Assembly: GCA_965153455.1 (NCBI GenBank)
Contig: OZ234494.1
Location: 13,268,001-13,332,000, forward strand
Direction of reading: 5' to 3'
DNA: 64,000 nucleotides
Origin: Sphagnum compactum
Lineage: Eukaryota; Bryophyta; Sphagnopsida; Sphagnales
Each line of letters starts with the position of its first letter. The stretch's first letter is position 1. Under the pieces are notes generated by a model. It was not told the origin of the DNA, did not search any database, and was given only the letters and a program-made list of their open reading frames with translations. Both the position numbers and the translations under genes were made by a program. Shown here piece by piece: positions 42,615 to 54,769 of the stretch.

Positions 42615-45600
42615 TCAGACAGTGAGACCCGGAGCTGGCCCCAATATTGCAGCATGAGGCTTCTGATGGGTGCTCAAATGCTCCAGAGATGTAAAGCTTC
42701 GGTCACAAATACTGCTGAAATGATTCATTTCCTGATCCATGGTCTTGTCCCCAGTTCTGAAGCCCACTGTATCTGAGGTCCCACATGCTACAGGCTCTAG
42801 ATTTTTCTCCACCTGGTTAACCAAACTTTCACCCTGGAATTTCATGTGCTTGGTGCCTTTTACAACCAGGTCAGAGAATGGGTGCTGGTTGTTGATGGAT
42901 GCAGCACTGTCTATGGCAAAGGTTGGGAATGGCAGATATGAATGTTGGCTTATAGGAGCCATGATTCCTGAAGCCGAAGCAACCTCCTCTTCCACCATTT
43001 CCTCAGCGCATTCAGGAGCTGGCATATTCAAGTCCAGGATTCCTTCAAGCATAATTCCCTTTTTTTCTGGCACACTTTGAAGCCCCTGAATTGGATGAAA
43101 GCCTTGCAGCCCAAGTTGCTCAACAGTGGCCATCACCATTGCATTCTTGTTGTTGATGTTGTGAGTGGTGGTGGTAGCTTCATTAGATCCTGCAGTTGCA
43201 GCTCCACCCCAGTGGCACCGCTTGTGGCCCCCCAAAGCCTGACCTGAATTGAAAACTCGGTGACAAATTGAGCATTCATGGCCCTTGGTCTTTCTCGCAG
43301 CATTCAGCATCTCCTCATTGTCACCCTTGGCAACAACCAGATAGTCACAGGGCTCTGCATCTTCTACAGAAATGTGTGATCGATCTTGAGGCTCAAGTGG
43401 CAAATTATGCTCTTCAACTTTAACAAAATCCTCATCTGGGGAGATACCCTCCTTGATCTCATCATCCTCTGGGCTCTGATCCTGCCTTCCAGATCCCTCT
43501 TCATCATTTATGCTCGTTCGAGCAAAACATCCTTTCACCTTCTTGTGGCTTGCACGGTGACCTCCCAAGGCTTGATGAGACTTGAAAATACGCTTGCATG
43601 TTGCACATTGATACATCATCCTTGTTCCCCCTCCTTGCTCACCTGCTTGTTGCATCAAAAGTTGCAGCTGTTAAAACTTTTAAAACAAAATGTTCCCCAG
43701 TTCTCAATCCAGTGATATCAACTTCAAATGTAGAAACAGGAATTATAACTGCATCTAAAGAACTTCTTCACAGGACAGAGTTCATGGTTCCAGCTACATG
43801 CTCCATCCCTTGATAATCCAGAGCTCAAATACTCCACCATTTGAGAGAGTTGAAATTGGAAGCATAAAGATCATGGAACAACAAGGTCACCCAGCTCAAG
43901 TATGAAAGGAAATTCCCAAACCCAAATGGAACCTTACAAGCACTCCAAGCTGAAACTGCTGCTGAATGATGGCAAAAATTATTCCAACACACATTACTCA
44001 CCCACTCAGTGTCGGAACTTAAAAGAAGCAAGCAAGTTCAACCACCTCAGTCTCTTACAAATCAAGTTGAAGGTGGAATTCAGAACACCAGATTCATGAC
44101 AAGCAACATACTGGATAGCAGCTAGTAAGGTTCATAGTCAAGCTCACAGTCTTCACAAAGCTTTTTAGGTTTCAGTGGCAGCTATTGATTAAATTCTTCT
44201 GTGAAACCCAGCTCAGGTTTTCTCACATTCTCTGGAACATGAGATCTGGAAGTTATGACTCACATGACTTTGCCAAAGAGAGAACCATGTCAAGAATGTT
44301 GGTGCTACAGGCAAGCTCACAAAAAATTGCCCTGCATTTTTTCAAGCATTGAAGAACGATGGATGCACAGAAAAGCTAGCTCACTGGGTTCAGAATGCAA
44401 TGTTACCTTGTGTTTCCAGTTCATCCAGGTCTTGGTTGTTATTAGAGACAACAACACCATCCTCACCACCACCAGCAACTTCTGCCTGCTGCATCTTCTT
44501 AACTTTGGAATCAGCTTCCCTGTGGTGATGATGATGATGCTTCTCAGTCTCATGGCAACCAGCATTCTCATTGTCCTTCCCTTTGAATTTCTCTGCCACA
44601 TTGATGTCCATCAGAGGGTCTTTGTCCTTACTGAGTTTGTGTTCAAGAAATGGAGGGTTCAGTTGAGCAATTCGCTGAGGATGCAAGAGCATGAGGGCGA
44701 AGACAATGTCTTTCTGTACTTGTGTATCTTCAGTGGGTGGTGTTGAGGGGGATTCTTCTTCTTCTTCTTCTTGTGGAGCTGCAGCTGCTGCAGCACTACC
44801 TGCAACAGCTTGCAAGGATCGAACCATTTGCCGCACCCTCTTGGTCCTCTTCTTGGTCCTCCAACCTCCTGCAGGCCCAGAATTATTATGTCTGCCAGAG
44901 CTGCTGCCATTGATGTACGCAGCTTCAATGCTCTCAGTATCACTATCATCAACTTCCGAAGCTTTCCCTGCTGCATCAGCTTGCTTTGAGTTCATCTCCG
45001 ACTCTGATTCCCGATCTGCCTTAGGAAGGACAATAGGTGGCGAACGTTTCTTTCTCCTGTAAGACCCATGGTGGGTATGTGCAACAGCAGGAGCAGCAGC
45101 ATGATCTTGGGCTGAAGTGCTTCGGTCTGGTGGCTGAATTCCTCGCCAGTATCTCTCGGGATGGCACCTCATGTGTCCAAAGAGAGCTTTCATTGATCCG
45201 AATTTCTTGTTGCACTCAGTGCAGGAGATGAGCTTGTCTTCAGATTTGCCAGAGCTCACTGGAGCTGCTTTCTTGGACTGATGATTATGATGATGATGAT
45301 GATGATGATGTGTGGGACCAGCTGCTGCAGCTGCACCACCCACCAGATCAGAGCAGTCCTGGTCTATAAATCTCTGGCTGCGCTTGGGGTTCATTCGAAG
45401 AATGTACTGAGGATGCTCATTCTTGTGCAGGTTCAACTCCTTGGCTGTCTCAAACTCCTCCTCGCAAATCTGGCACATGTAGCTGGTTCCTTCAGTGACC
45501 TCCTCCATGTCCACCTCCTGCATGTTGTTGGTTGCCTGTGAGCTGGAGGAGCCCAGAAGCACTGACGTCGCTTCCTCCTCCTGATCTTCTTCTGCTTCCA

Positions 45601-46468
45601 TGTCTTCTTCGTCTTCCTGCTGTTCCTGATACATGGGTGAGGACGACTCAGCCTGAGCTGCTGCTACTTCCCCCCTCTTCTTCTTCTTCGTCAGTCTCCC
45701 CGCTTCAGATCTAGAGCAAGAAACTCTAGTCCCCCGCGGAGGAGGAGGAGGAGGAGGAGGAGGTCGGGAAGAAGCTAACGACGGGCTGCTTTCGTCGTCG
45801 TCCCTGCAAGAATCCAGATCACTACCAGTACTGTGGATGTGGCTCGCGACAGGATTCTTCACGAGGTAAGTCCCACGGCCCGTCGTCCAGCTGCTGAGCT
45901 GATGCTCCTTGTCGCCGCCATTCTCTGAATTCGAGGTCCGTGCATTTCCATCCTCCATAGCCGCCGCCGACGGGGAGCCACCGCCGTGAGCCCGCAAGTA
46001 GTGTCCCCGTAACGCTGCACCAGAACTAAACCCTCGATTGCACAGACGGCACAACACATGCTGCTGCTGCTGAGATACTGCAGCTGCAGCTTCTTCTTCT
46101 CCTTCTCCACCACCACCACCCAGAGATGCAGCAGAATCGGATGCCACAAGACTATCGCAGTTCCGTTTCCGCTGCTTGGGGACGACGACCACGTCGAGGT
46201 ACCCAGATGATCCAGTGGTTCCGGAATCTTCTTCTGCTCCTCCGCATGCTGCTCCTGCTGTTACCGACTGTCTGTTCTTCGTCTCTTTGTTTGCTGAGGT
46301 TGTTGGCAAGGTCGACATCTCCGGATCTGCTGCTACTCCTCCTCTTCCTCCTTCTCCCTTCTCCAAGCTCCCATGCATGCTGCTCCCTTGATGCTCCTTT
46401 GCTTCACTCTCCACAACCCCATTCACATCCATAGCTGCTGCAAGAAGATCCTGAGCAGCCGCTTCCAT
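42615..46468 (-). CDS. Large C2H2 zinc-finger transcription factor (two exons, EAR-type LDLNMP motif)
   Basis: Exon 1 46468-44407, intron 44406-43643, exon 2 43642-42615. The donor (CAAG/gtaac) and acceptor (agcag/gtgag) close in phase and give 1029 aa. Fingers: C140-H161 (AALRGH), C332-H352, C416-H436 (KALFGH, followed by PERYWRGI), C699-H719 (QALGGH, then RASHKK) and C811-H831 (QALGGH). A degenerate sixth (FSSICDRSF...HQKPH) near the C-terminus lacks one Cys. LDLNMP at 890-895 is an EAR-like repression motif. Basic stretches (RRKKRS, TKKRTKRVR) can serve as nuclear signals. Low-complexity tracts include Pro9, His8 and His6. Family knowledge: ZAT/ZPT-type repressors in stress and development. 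The KALFGH...WRGI finger followed by two QALGGH fingers is the order seen in plant multi-finger ZAT proteins, which supports one gene rather than two. Confidence 0.88.
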
Positions 46469-47152
46469 CTTGATGAACCCCAGCTACTACGGACGGAGCT
46501 CAAACCTGTAACAACTGCTGGTTTGGTATCCCAAAATCTACTTGCAAAAATGACACTCGCGAAGTTATTTCTGTCTGTTGTGCTACAACAACAACCAAGT
46601 TTTCCATAAAGCTCTGCAGCAACCGGAGCAAGAAGGAGCAGCCAGCGAGCGAGCGAGCAACCACAACTCCCCCGATCACACACAATGTCTGTCACCCACA
46701 AATTGCGGGCAATTGCCAAAAGCTTCGAATACACAAGAACAACAACAACAACAGATCCAGTCTACGTCGCATCAGCAGCTTCACGCCCAAATTCCCACTA
46801 CGCCACCACAAACTCCAGCACGCGCTAAGAGGATCTTGTGCCACACCACCACGCCGGGCCTCGAGCTCTCTAGAGCTCATCACCTGACCAAAGAAGCATG
46901 TAACAAGAAGTAGTCAGTGGGAGGTGGGAGGGGGAGAAGAAGCCGAGCTTTCCAGCTTCTTGATTCTACTCTGTCCTTTCCCGAGTCTTCTTCCCTCGCA
47001 CTTTCCCCATCCTCTGCTGCTGCTGCTGAGCCAAAGATCTGAAACCCAAGACGCAATTGGAGCTTCTCACGATGCTGCACCTCCGTTTCCCTCTCACAAA
47101 ACCCAAATCCAACTTCACCTTCACCACCCCTGCTGGAGCTAATCTCCTTTCT

Positions 47153-47193
<41 letters not shown>

Positions 47194-47500
47194 GCCTCGT
47201 CAATTCCCCTTCTCCGCTCCCCTAAAGTATGAGACCATCGTAACTCCTCCGGCCACGACTTCTGCGGACATCCTTCAATCGTTGTGCCTGCAGCCGACAA
47301 AGGGCCTCCCCCCAGCTCTGTCCTACCTCAAACCCAGCTCCCGACCTTGACAAGAATGGTTTCCGTCTAAACTCCGCCACAAAAACCTCCTGGCGAGCAG
47401 CAGCAGCACCCTTGCTCCTCCTCCTCCTCTTCTTCTTCTTCTTCTTCTTTCGGTCACTGGCTGACCAAAAGGAACCAAAAGCTCACAAGAAGAGCCTCGA
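46469..47500 (-). promoter_or_regulatory. Zinc-finger gene 5' leader/promoter region
   Basis: On the minus strand this is GA-rich with a long (GA)n microsatellite (plus-strand (CT)n at about 47156-47190) and several short upstream ATGs. Long GA-rich leaders are common in plant transcription-factor genes. Transcription start unknown. Confidence 0.4.
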
Positions 47501-47827
47501 TCTATACAAAGCTATGACGGATTTTCTTTTGTTCCCACCGCGACGCGATGCGAGACGAGACGAAACGAGATGAGACAAAGACGAGACGAGAAGAGGCAAC
47601 AACAAGCCCTGCTCTCCTCCAACGCAGTGCGACGGCAAGCGATGATGCGCGTGCGTGCGACGGCAAGACCAGTAGCCCACCAGCGGCAAAAGGAAACAAC
47701 ACAGTCTGGGAAAGACAGTGCAACAACGGGGATCCTCCGCGCGTGGCTACCCCACCACCCCCGCCCCCCGGCCACCCTCCTGCCCGCCTCTTCTGCCCGG
47801 CCCCAAGATTGGCAACTTGGTCCCAAG
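47501..47827. other. GC-richer stretch upstream of the zinc-finger gene
   Basis: The highest local GC in the window, with gacgaga words and C-runs (about 47750-47770). ORFs overlap on both strands but lack codon or domain signs. No gene is called. Confidence 0.4.
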
Positions 47828-48112
47828 TTTCTAACCCACTGCCCAAGATTCCGCTCCAGTTGCTTACTTTAGCTTTCTATACGGCTGCCCAAGAGTCAGT
47901 CTGCCCCATGCGCTCACATTCACATTCTAAACGGCTGCCCGCGCTTAATTCCGCCCCCAGTTGTTCATATCAACTTTCTAACCGGCTGCCCGTTTTTACA
48001 CCCCAGTTGTTGATATTTTCTTTCTAACCGACTGCCCCAACTTCCACCCCTGTTGTTCACATTAACTTTGTAAACGGCTGCCCGTGCTTCCGCCCCAGTT
48101 GCTGACATTTGT
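47828..48112 (+). repeat. ~46 bp tandem array, about six copies
   Basis: The core is 'tttctaa(a/c)cggctgcccg...ccgccccagttgttcacattaac'. Copies start near 47828, 47874, 47925, 47976, 48022 and 48067. They are diverged but share the same order. The array lies upstream of the zinc-finger gene. Confidence 0.75.
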
Positions 48113-49058
48113 GGCCAAAACAGGAGTGTCTCCTGGCGTTTCGGTTTTTTCTTTTCCTTTTTTTTTTTTTTTTTGCCCCTCCTGTTGGGTCTCTTTCTTT
48201 TGGATTTTCTTGCCAAGCTTGTCTTATGTTTTCTGCTTTCCTTTTTTTTTCTTTCTTTATTTCTTTTTTGCTGCCCCTTTTCTTTTGGGATACCACTCCT
48301 TTTTCTTTTCTTTTTTTCGATTTTATTTGGCCATCTTTGCTCATTCTTGGGTTTCCTCCTCCCAATAAAAATTATAAGAGAGAAATATAAATTATAATAT
48401 GAATTATAATCCCCAAAAAAATGTAGGAAAATATAAGCTAGGCACTTGGGTAACAACATATTATTATTATTACATTCCCATCCTCACACCCCCCCTCACA
48501 TCCTCATTTCCGGGTGTCATTGGACCACCCCCTCACATAGGTACAAAAGAAGGCCAAAGGATCACAACCCAAACCCCCCACTCTACCCTTCACCCCAAAC
48601 CCATCCCCAAAAAAATATTTTTAAAAATAAAAAATAAATTTTAAAATAAATAAAAATAACATCCAATTTGAAGCCTAATACCCTTTTATTAAAATAAATC
48701 ATTTCTTGAGATATTGATACCTACCAGAAAACCTTGTGTTGTTGCAAGTGTCCACATCCATCATCTAATAACAATTTGTTTCTTTCATTTCACACAAAAG
48801 GGTGTGTGTGTGTGTATGTTAGTTAGAGCCCATGGTTTTGACAACTACAAGTTGTCTGTGACTTTTGCCTCCAAGCTAATAAGTATATGCATTACCAAAA
48901 CCCATTGTTCACAAACCCACTAAGTTGCAGTGGTCTCTATGTCACAGTTATGTTGAAGTAGCAGTTGTTGTTGTAGTAGTAGTTGTAGTAGTAGCTTGGA
49001 TGCTAAGGCATTGATTGCCACCTCTCTTAGTTTTTACTTGTACCCCAACTCAAAACTG
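48113..49058. other. T-rich and low-complexity DNA, no gene
   Basis: It has long pyrimidine/T runs (48145-48320), which create spurious ORFs on both strands, then AT-rich DNA. It also has a (TG)n run at about 48800-48816 and a 'gttgttgtagtagtag' stretch near 48963-48993. Confidence 0.5.
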
Positions 49059-49399
49059 CATGACTACTTATCATCCAACTATTTTCATTCATGACTACTT
49101 ATCATCCAACTACTTTCATTCATGACTACTTATCATCCAATTATTTTCATTCATGACTACTTATCATCCATCTATTTTCATTCATGACTACTTATCATCC
49201 AACTATTTTCCTTCATGACTACTTATCATCCAACTATTTTCATTCATGACTACTTATCATCCAACTATTTTCAGTCATGACTACTTATCATCCAACTATT
49301 TTCATTCATGACTACTTATCATCCAACTATTTTCAGTCATGACTACTTATCATCCAACTATTTTCATTCATGACTACTTATCATCCAACTATTTTCATT
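49059..49399 (+). repeat. 31-bp minisatellite, 11 copies
   Basis: The unit is catgactacttatcatcc + aactattttcatt (31 bp), repeated eleven times with only scattered single-base changes (cagt for catt, tta/tct variants). The span 341 = 11 x 31 is exact, so there are no indels and the array is young. Confidence 0.92.
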
Positions 49400-50764
49400 C
49401 ATGAGTGATTTCCGCAACATTTCGAGGTAGCTAAGCTGGTTGGCTACCCGTGTAATTAGCCATACTCAAGCCGGAAAAAAAATTTAAGAAAAATTTTAAA
49501 TAAAATAAATTCTTTTTTTCATTCATTCACTCATCATTCATCCATTGAATTTTTTTACTTTGTTTGGTGAGTCTTTTTACTCATATCTGTATCCGTTCAT
49601 TTTCCCAACATGCAAAAAGAATTGTGTTGTGTTGTGTCTTCACAATATGAAGACCCCAAAAAAGAATTTTACCTTCCCCCTTGAGATAATTTTTTCTTAA
49701 AATGTCCACTTCTTTACAATATTGTTGCAGGGACATACCTATTTTGTTCTAAGGATGGGTAAAAAAAAAAATTTACAATGATCTCAAAATATATATATAT
49801 GTTTTCAAACAATGAGTATTTTTATAAATTATCTCAACAATATCCAAAGAATGGATTTTCTAAAGATATATAAATCGCACCACCATTTCCACCACACCCA
49901 ACGAACAAACAAACAAACAAACAATATCACATATATATATTGAGCATGGTAGTTGATGACCTTGTTGTTGTTGGTGGGCGGTGTTGTAGACATGGGAAGG
50001 CAACATGTAGCCCGAGGAGGACGAGGTTAGGTTTTATTGTTAGAGGTGGCAAAGAAAGAAGAAGAGAAGATGTGGTGTGGGTGTCGTGTTTTTTTTAAGT
50101 ACCAAAGAAGAAGATTCATAATAATTTGTTATAAAATATCAAAATTTTAAAAATTTTAAATTTATTTTAAATTTTATTAAAAGAATTATTATAAAAAATT
50201 ATTATAAAAAAATTTTAAAATTTTTTTAAAAAAACCAGACATGTAAGTGGAAAAGTACCACATCTTTTTGGGTTCTTTACAATACTTGTGTCAGTACACC
50301 TTTTTCTTCCTACTTTGCCAACAAGGACTGATGACTTCCCAGGAAAGAGGGGGAAAGGGGAGAGGGGGGGGGGGGGGGAAAGGGAGAGGAGAGGAGAGGA
50401 GAGGAGAGGAGTCATGTGGTTTTTAGCCACATGGAAGCAAAGATTTGGTAAAACAGACTTCCATTGGGGCAAATGTTGACACCTAACAACAACGAAAGCC
50501 AACTAACTGCTCGGCAACTTCGCCCCTTTGGTATGTTTGTGTTGTGTGTGTGGGGGGTGTGTGTAAAGGGAGGGCGAGAGAGGGAGAGTGTGTGTGTGTG
50601 TGTGTGTTTTTTTTGAGTGGGTCTATGGAGATTTGTGATATAATATTTGCTTGGTGGATGATGTCTTCTAACAATAGTGGTTGACGATAACTTACACGTG
50701 GAGGAAAGAAAATAAAAACTTGTCATGATAATCTCTTTGCTTCGATTTATTATTCCGTCGAGTT
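49400..50764. other. AT-rich intergenic with simple repeats
   Basis: No gene supported. It includes an (ACAA)n/(CAAA)n run near 49903-49923, a G13 tract with (GGAGA)n at about 50366-50410 and (TG)n at about 50588-50607. The simple-sequence density is high. Confidence 0.5.
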
Positions 50765-51420
50765 TCTAGTGAGCAAGCAAAGATGTGTGTATGGATGGAT
50801 TTGTGGAGTACATGAAAACGTTAGGTGTCGAATGAGCAAGCAAAGATGTGTGTATGGATGAATTTGCAGGCTCTACTAATCTAGTGAGCAAGCAAAGATG
50901 TATGTATGTATGTATGTATGGATGAATTTGTGAACTTCACAACAAAATGTTTAAGTTTCTAATGAGCAAGTAAAATTGTGTGTATGGATGGATTTGTGGG
51001 TTCCACAAAGATGTTACGTTTCTAAGTGAGCAAGCAAAGATGTGTGTGTGTATGGATGGATTTTGTGGACTCCATGAAAATGTTAGGTGTCAAATGAGCA
51101 AGCAAAGATGTGTGTGTGGATGAATTTGTGGGCTCCACAAATCTAGTGAGCAAGCAAAAAGATGTATGTAGGTATGTATGAGTTTGTGAGCTTCACAACA
51201 AGACATTTTAAGTTTCTAGTGAGCAAGTCAAGTTGTGTGTATGGATGGATTTGTGGGTTCCACAAAGTTTGTTACGTTTGTAGTGAGCAAGCAAAGATGT
51301 GTGTGTATGGATGGATTTGTGGGCTCCACAATGTTAAGTTTCTGATGAGCAAGCAAAGACACGTGTTGTGTATGTCTATGGACGGTATACGTGGGGGGAG
51401 GGCTCCACAAAAAAATTGTT
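50765..51420 (+). repeat. 'gagcaagcaaagatgtgtg' array, ten units in a higher-order pattern
   Basis: Unit heads fall near 50772, 50833, 50886, 50963, 51027, 51097, 51149, 51222, 51285 and 51347. The spacings 61, 53, 77, 64 and then 70, 52, 73, 63 repeat in order. This gives a ~257 bp higher-order unit made of four sub-units. Each has 'atggatggatttgtggg(t/c)tccac'. Confidence 0.75.
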
Positions 51421-54400
51421 GGGATTCTCTATTGAAGATGCGCTATGAATTTGTAAGGAAAATGCACTAATTGGCTTCTTTTGAAACTTTGTCTTATCAA
51501 TTTTCTTTCTTTAAAAGTCAGGCATGCATCTCTCACTATGTCCCCACAATTCTTGGCCCGATGCCCTTAACATGTTTCAATATGTTCCCCTAACATGTTC
51601 CCAATAACACCTCACTTTGACCCATATATGCTTTGCTCAACATTGTCCTCTCGGTGCCTCTATAGGTCAGCAAATATTGAGATGACTTATATGCTTCTAT
51701 GTTTGGAGTAAATACTTTCACATCTGGGCGTCTCCAAAGTTTCACAACCTTTTTTTTGTGATGGGCCAATGAAAGAAGCTCATTCATTGCAAAAGGAAAT
51801 TTGGAACTTGGAAGGCATCCCCAGCTAATTAATAGGATCATACTATCTACCCAAAACCCTTGGGGTTGTCATTTGTTAAAATTCAAAGTAGGGTTGTTTC
51901 TTTTGCACCCAATGTGCCACAAGGCCAAAGTTGAGGAAAGAGACATGCACACCACATTGGCACCTTTATATCAAGATTCAGGTCACCATTGTAAGGCTGT
52001 CGGGGAGGACCCCTCTCTTCCCCTAAAGAGGATCGAATTAGAGTGTGGAAAGTACTACAACTTTCGGTCCTTTGGATCTTTGGTGATAGAGTACTGCATA
52101 ATCTGAGGGATGGGTGTGCTTGTAAATTGGGCAAAGTTACTTCCTAGAGATCTCAAGTGTCCTTTACCCAATGTTTAGGGTTTATTAAGCTTCGTGAGGA
52201 GGAAGGCAACATATCTTACCATGTTGCCACTGGTTTGCATTTGAGAACTTTTCCAAAATTCATTCCCAAAATAAGGCACCTATGCACAAGGCAATAGCCA
52301 AGTCTCCCCTCACATTTTGGGAATGTCCCAACCCATGGGCTTGATCCATTGTAAAGCATGAGCCAAACATTATCATGAACCTAAGTTTAGGTGCATCACA
52401 TGGCATAAGAGGGGAGGGTTCTTATACCTACTCATTTATTATGAGTGAGAGAGATCTTACACCTATAAAAGTAGGCACAAATAGGCATAAGATCCTTCCC
52501 ACTCTTAACGAGTAATAGACATAAGATCCTTCACCCACTTAAGGGGAGTAGTAGTACCTGTAGTAAGTTCTATAAGCAATATTCACATATATAAGGTGCC
52601 CTCCACATACACTAGGAAGTTTAATACTCAAAGAGAAACTATGCACACCTATACATATAAAACCCCTCCCACTCTTAAAAACTAAGAATAAGAAATCACT
52701 TGCTCCTACACCGCATGATCTAGCTATGTTTAATTTCATGATAACATTTGCTTCATGCTTTACAATGGGAAATCTCACATGTAAGTATTGACCTAGTAGC
52801 CACCAAGTTTCTTACCTACATGCATGGTAACCACTTACATTACCTACCTATGATAGGTAACCTAATCTAATGAACCCTATAGGTAGCTTGGACCTTATGG
52901 CGAGAATACATGATATTTAAGCATAACTATAAAACATATTTTATAATTTACAATATATTATCCTACCTATCTTATTTCCATTTAATGTTCATTCCTTCTT
53001 GGGATGCTGGCCAATGACAAAACATCAAAGAATTGGGAGAAAAAAAAATCATTGGTCACAAATGATGGAAATGAAAAAGAAATTTTCAATACTTTTTGCA
53101 TCAATTTGTGTCCCATTTACCTTCAATTGAATTTGACTTAAATTCAAACCAAAACTGAAATTCCAATGGATTTTTTAATTCCGTTCAATGTATATTAATT
53201 TCATTCTTTTTTTGAATTCCATATAAGACTTAGGTTACTTGCAATGGCATACAATATTTTCATTTGAATAGAACTTAATTTCCATTCTTTTTTGTCGTTG
53301 CTTGTAGAGTGTAATAATACAAAGCCCAAGTAAATAATAGATTGATACAAATATCGTGGCATGGCCCTAAGGTATTTTACACCATTATTTCAAGTCCCAC
53401 AATCCTTCCTTTCATGATTCACCCCGATTTAAATTACCATGTGGGCAATTTGCCCACAAGAACATAAACCTACAAACAAATTGTAATCTATTCAAAGAAA
53501 AAAAAAAACTTAATAATATTTGGAAACTACATTATATGCATCCTCTTATGAAGGAGGGATATTAAACATATTCCTTCAGAGTGGGACGAATCTTACACCT
53601 ACATCTTACACCAACTTAAAACTCGTCCTCAAGAGTGAGAAGCATCTTACACGTATATCTTACACCTCTCCTAAGTGCTAAGGATCTAACACTTAGGATA
53701 TAGGTATAAGACCCTTCCCTTGTACAAAACGATCCTTAAGAATAGTTTATAAGAATCCTCGTCCTCCTCCGCCACCCCCATCAACATTTGTTTAGGTCTA
53801 GGATAACCTTCGCCTCCCTCGTACTTTAAGATGGGTAAAAGAAAGGCCACGGGTCGATCGAGAAGGACATTCCCAAAATGCGGGACCAGACTCAGCTATC
53901 ATCATCACCTCATGGTAAGGTCCTTATTTTTGAGGATGCCCCTACCCTGGGGCAGCTTTTGCTTTTTTCTAAAAAATTTGGAGGGAGAGGGGGGAGAGGG
54001 AGGGGGGGGGGTGTTGGGGAGGGGAAGGGCTTTGTGGAACAAAGAGGAAAATTATTACCCATTACCAAGAAAGACCCTGGGGGCAGCTTTCCCCTACACA
54101 TTCTATATAGTAAAGGACGTCGTGGTCGTGAAGCTTTGGGATGAAATGAAGCTTTCCGTCGAGATGAAATGAAGCTAAACCCTAAAACATGAACAAAACA
54201 TTGTTGAAATAACACACCTGTGCATTAGGCACGGGGTTCAAACTAGTATATATTATATGAGGCAGGTTGGGGGGGGCGGGGGGGAGACATGAATAATAAT
54301 GGATGGTGGTCTCATCCATCATTTCACATTCATTGGGTTTCATGTGTTTTTCTTTCTTTTTTTTCATCAACCGACATTCGGCTCTCACAACGAGGCAGTT

Positions 54401-54769
54401 ATTGCACACAAAGGTCAATGCAATAAATTTAATTGTGGGAAGGGGGCGTTGTAGAACATCTCATCTCTTTTCATCTTCTCCAATTTGCCAATGCACACGC
54501 ATGCACACATAATGTTCCCCCCCCCCCGCCCCCCAAAGAATAGTGTAGAATAAGCACCTGCCATCAAAACCTGGTGATCATTTTTTGATGCTTGGCTAGT
54601 CTCTTTTTGGTATGTAGTTAATTATGACAACCTGCTCATATTTCTTCTTCTTCTTCTCTGAGCTCTAAATCAAGAACACGTCAATGCGAGGTGTTTTGAC
54701 CCCTGAGCTCTAAATCAGGATTCAAGACTTGAACCAGCCTTTCTTTTCTTCTTTTTTCTGGCTATTGTG
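51421..54769. other. ~3.3 kb intergenic, no gene supported
   Basis: AT-rich. It has repeated phrases such as 'aagatccttccc', 'cctataaaagtaggcac' and 'cataagatcctt' (52440-52690 and 53580-53720), likely a decayed dispersed repeat. A G-run lies at 53991-54010 and C-runs near 54514-54534. Short ORFs have no features. Confidence 0.45.

Noticed and set aside
43825-44099. Small ORFs between the two zinc-finger ORFs
   Set aside because: They fall inside the phase-closing intron of a single gene and have no domain features.
47548-48027. 159-codon plus-strand ORF
   Set aside because: It lies in GC-rich DNA and the 46-bp array; composition explains it.
48084-48397. Several Phe/Lys-rich ORFs on both strands
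   Set aside because: A long pyrimidine tract removes stop codons by chance; the peptides are low complexity.
49059-51420. CRISPR-like arrays
   Set aside because: Units are contiguous or variably spaced with no unique spacers, and the genome is a plant's.
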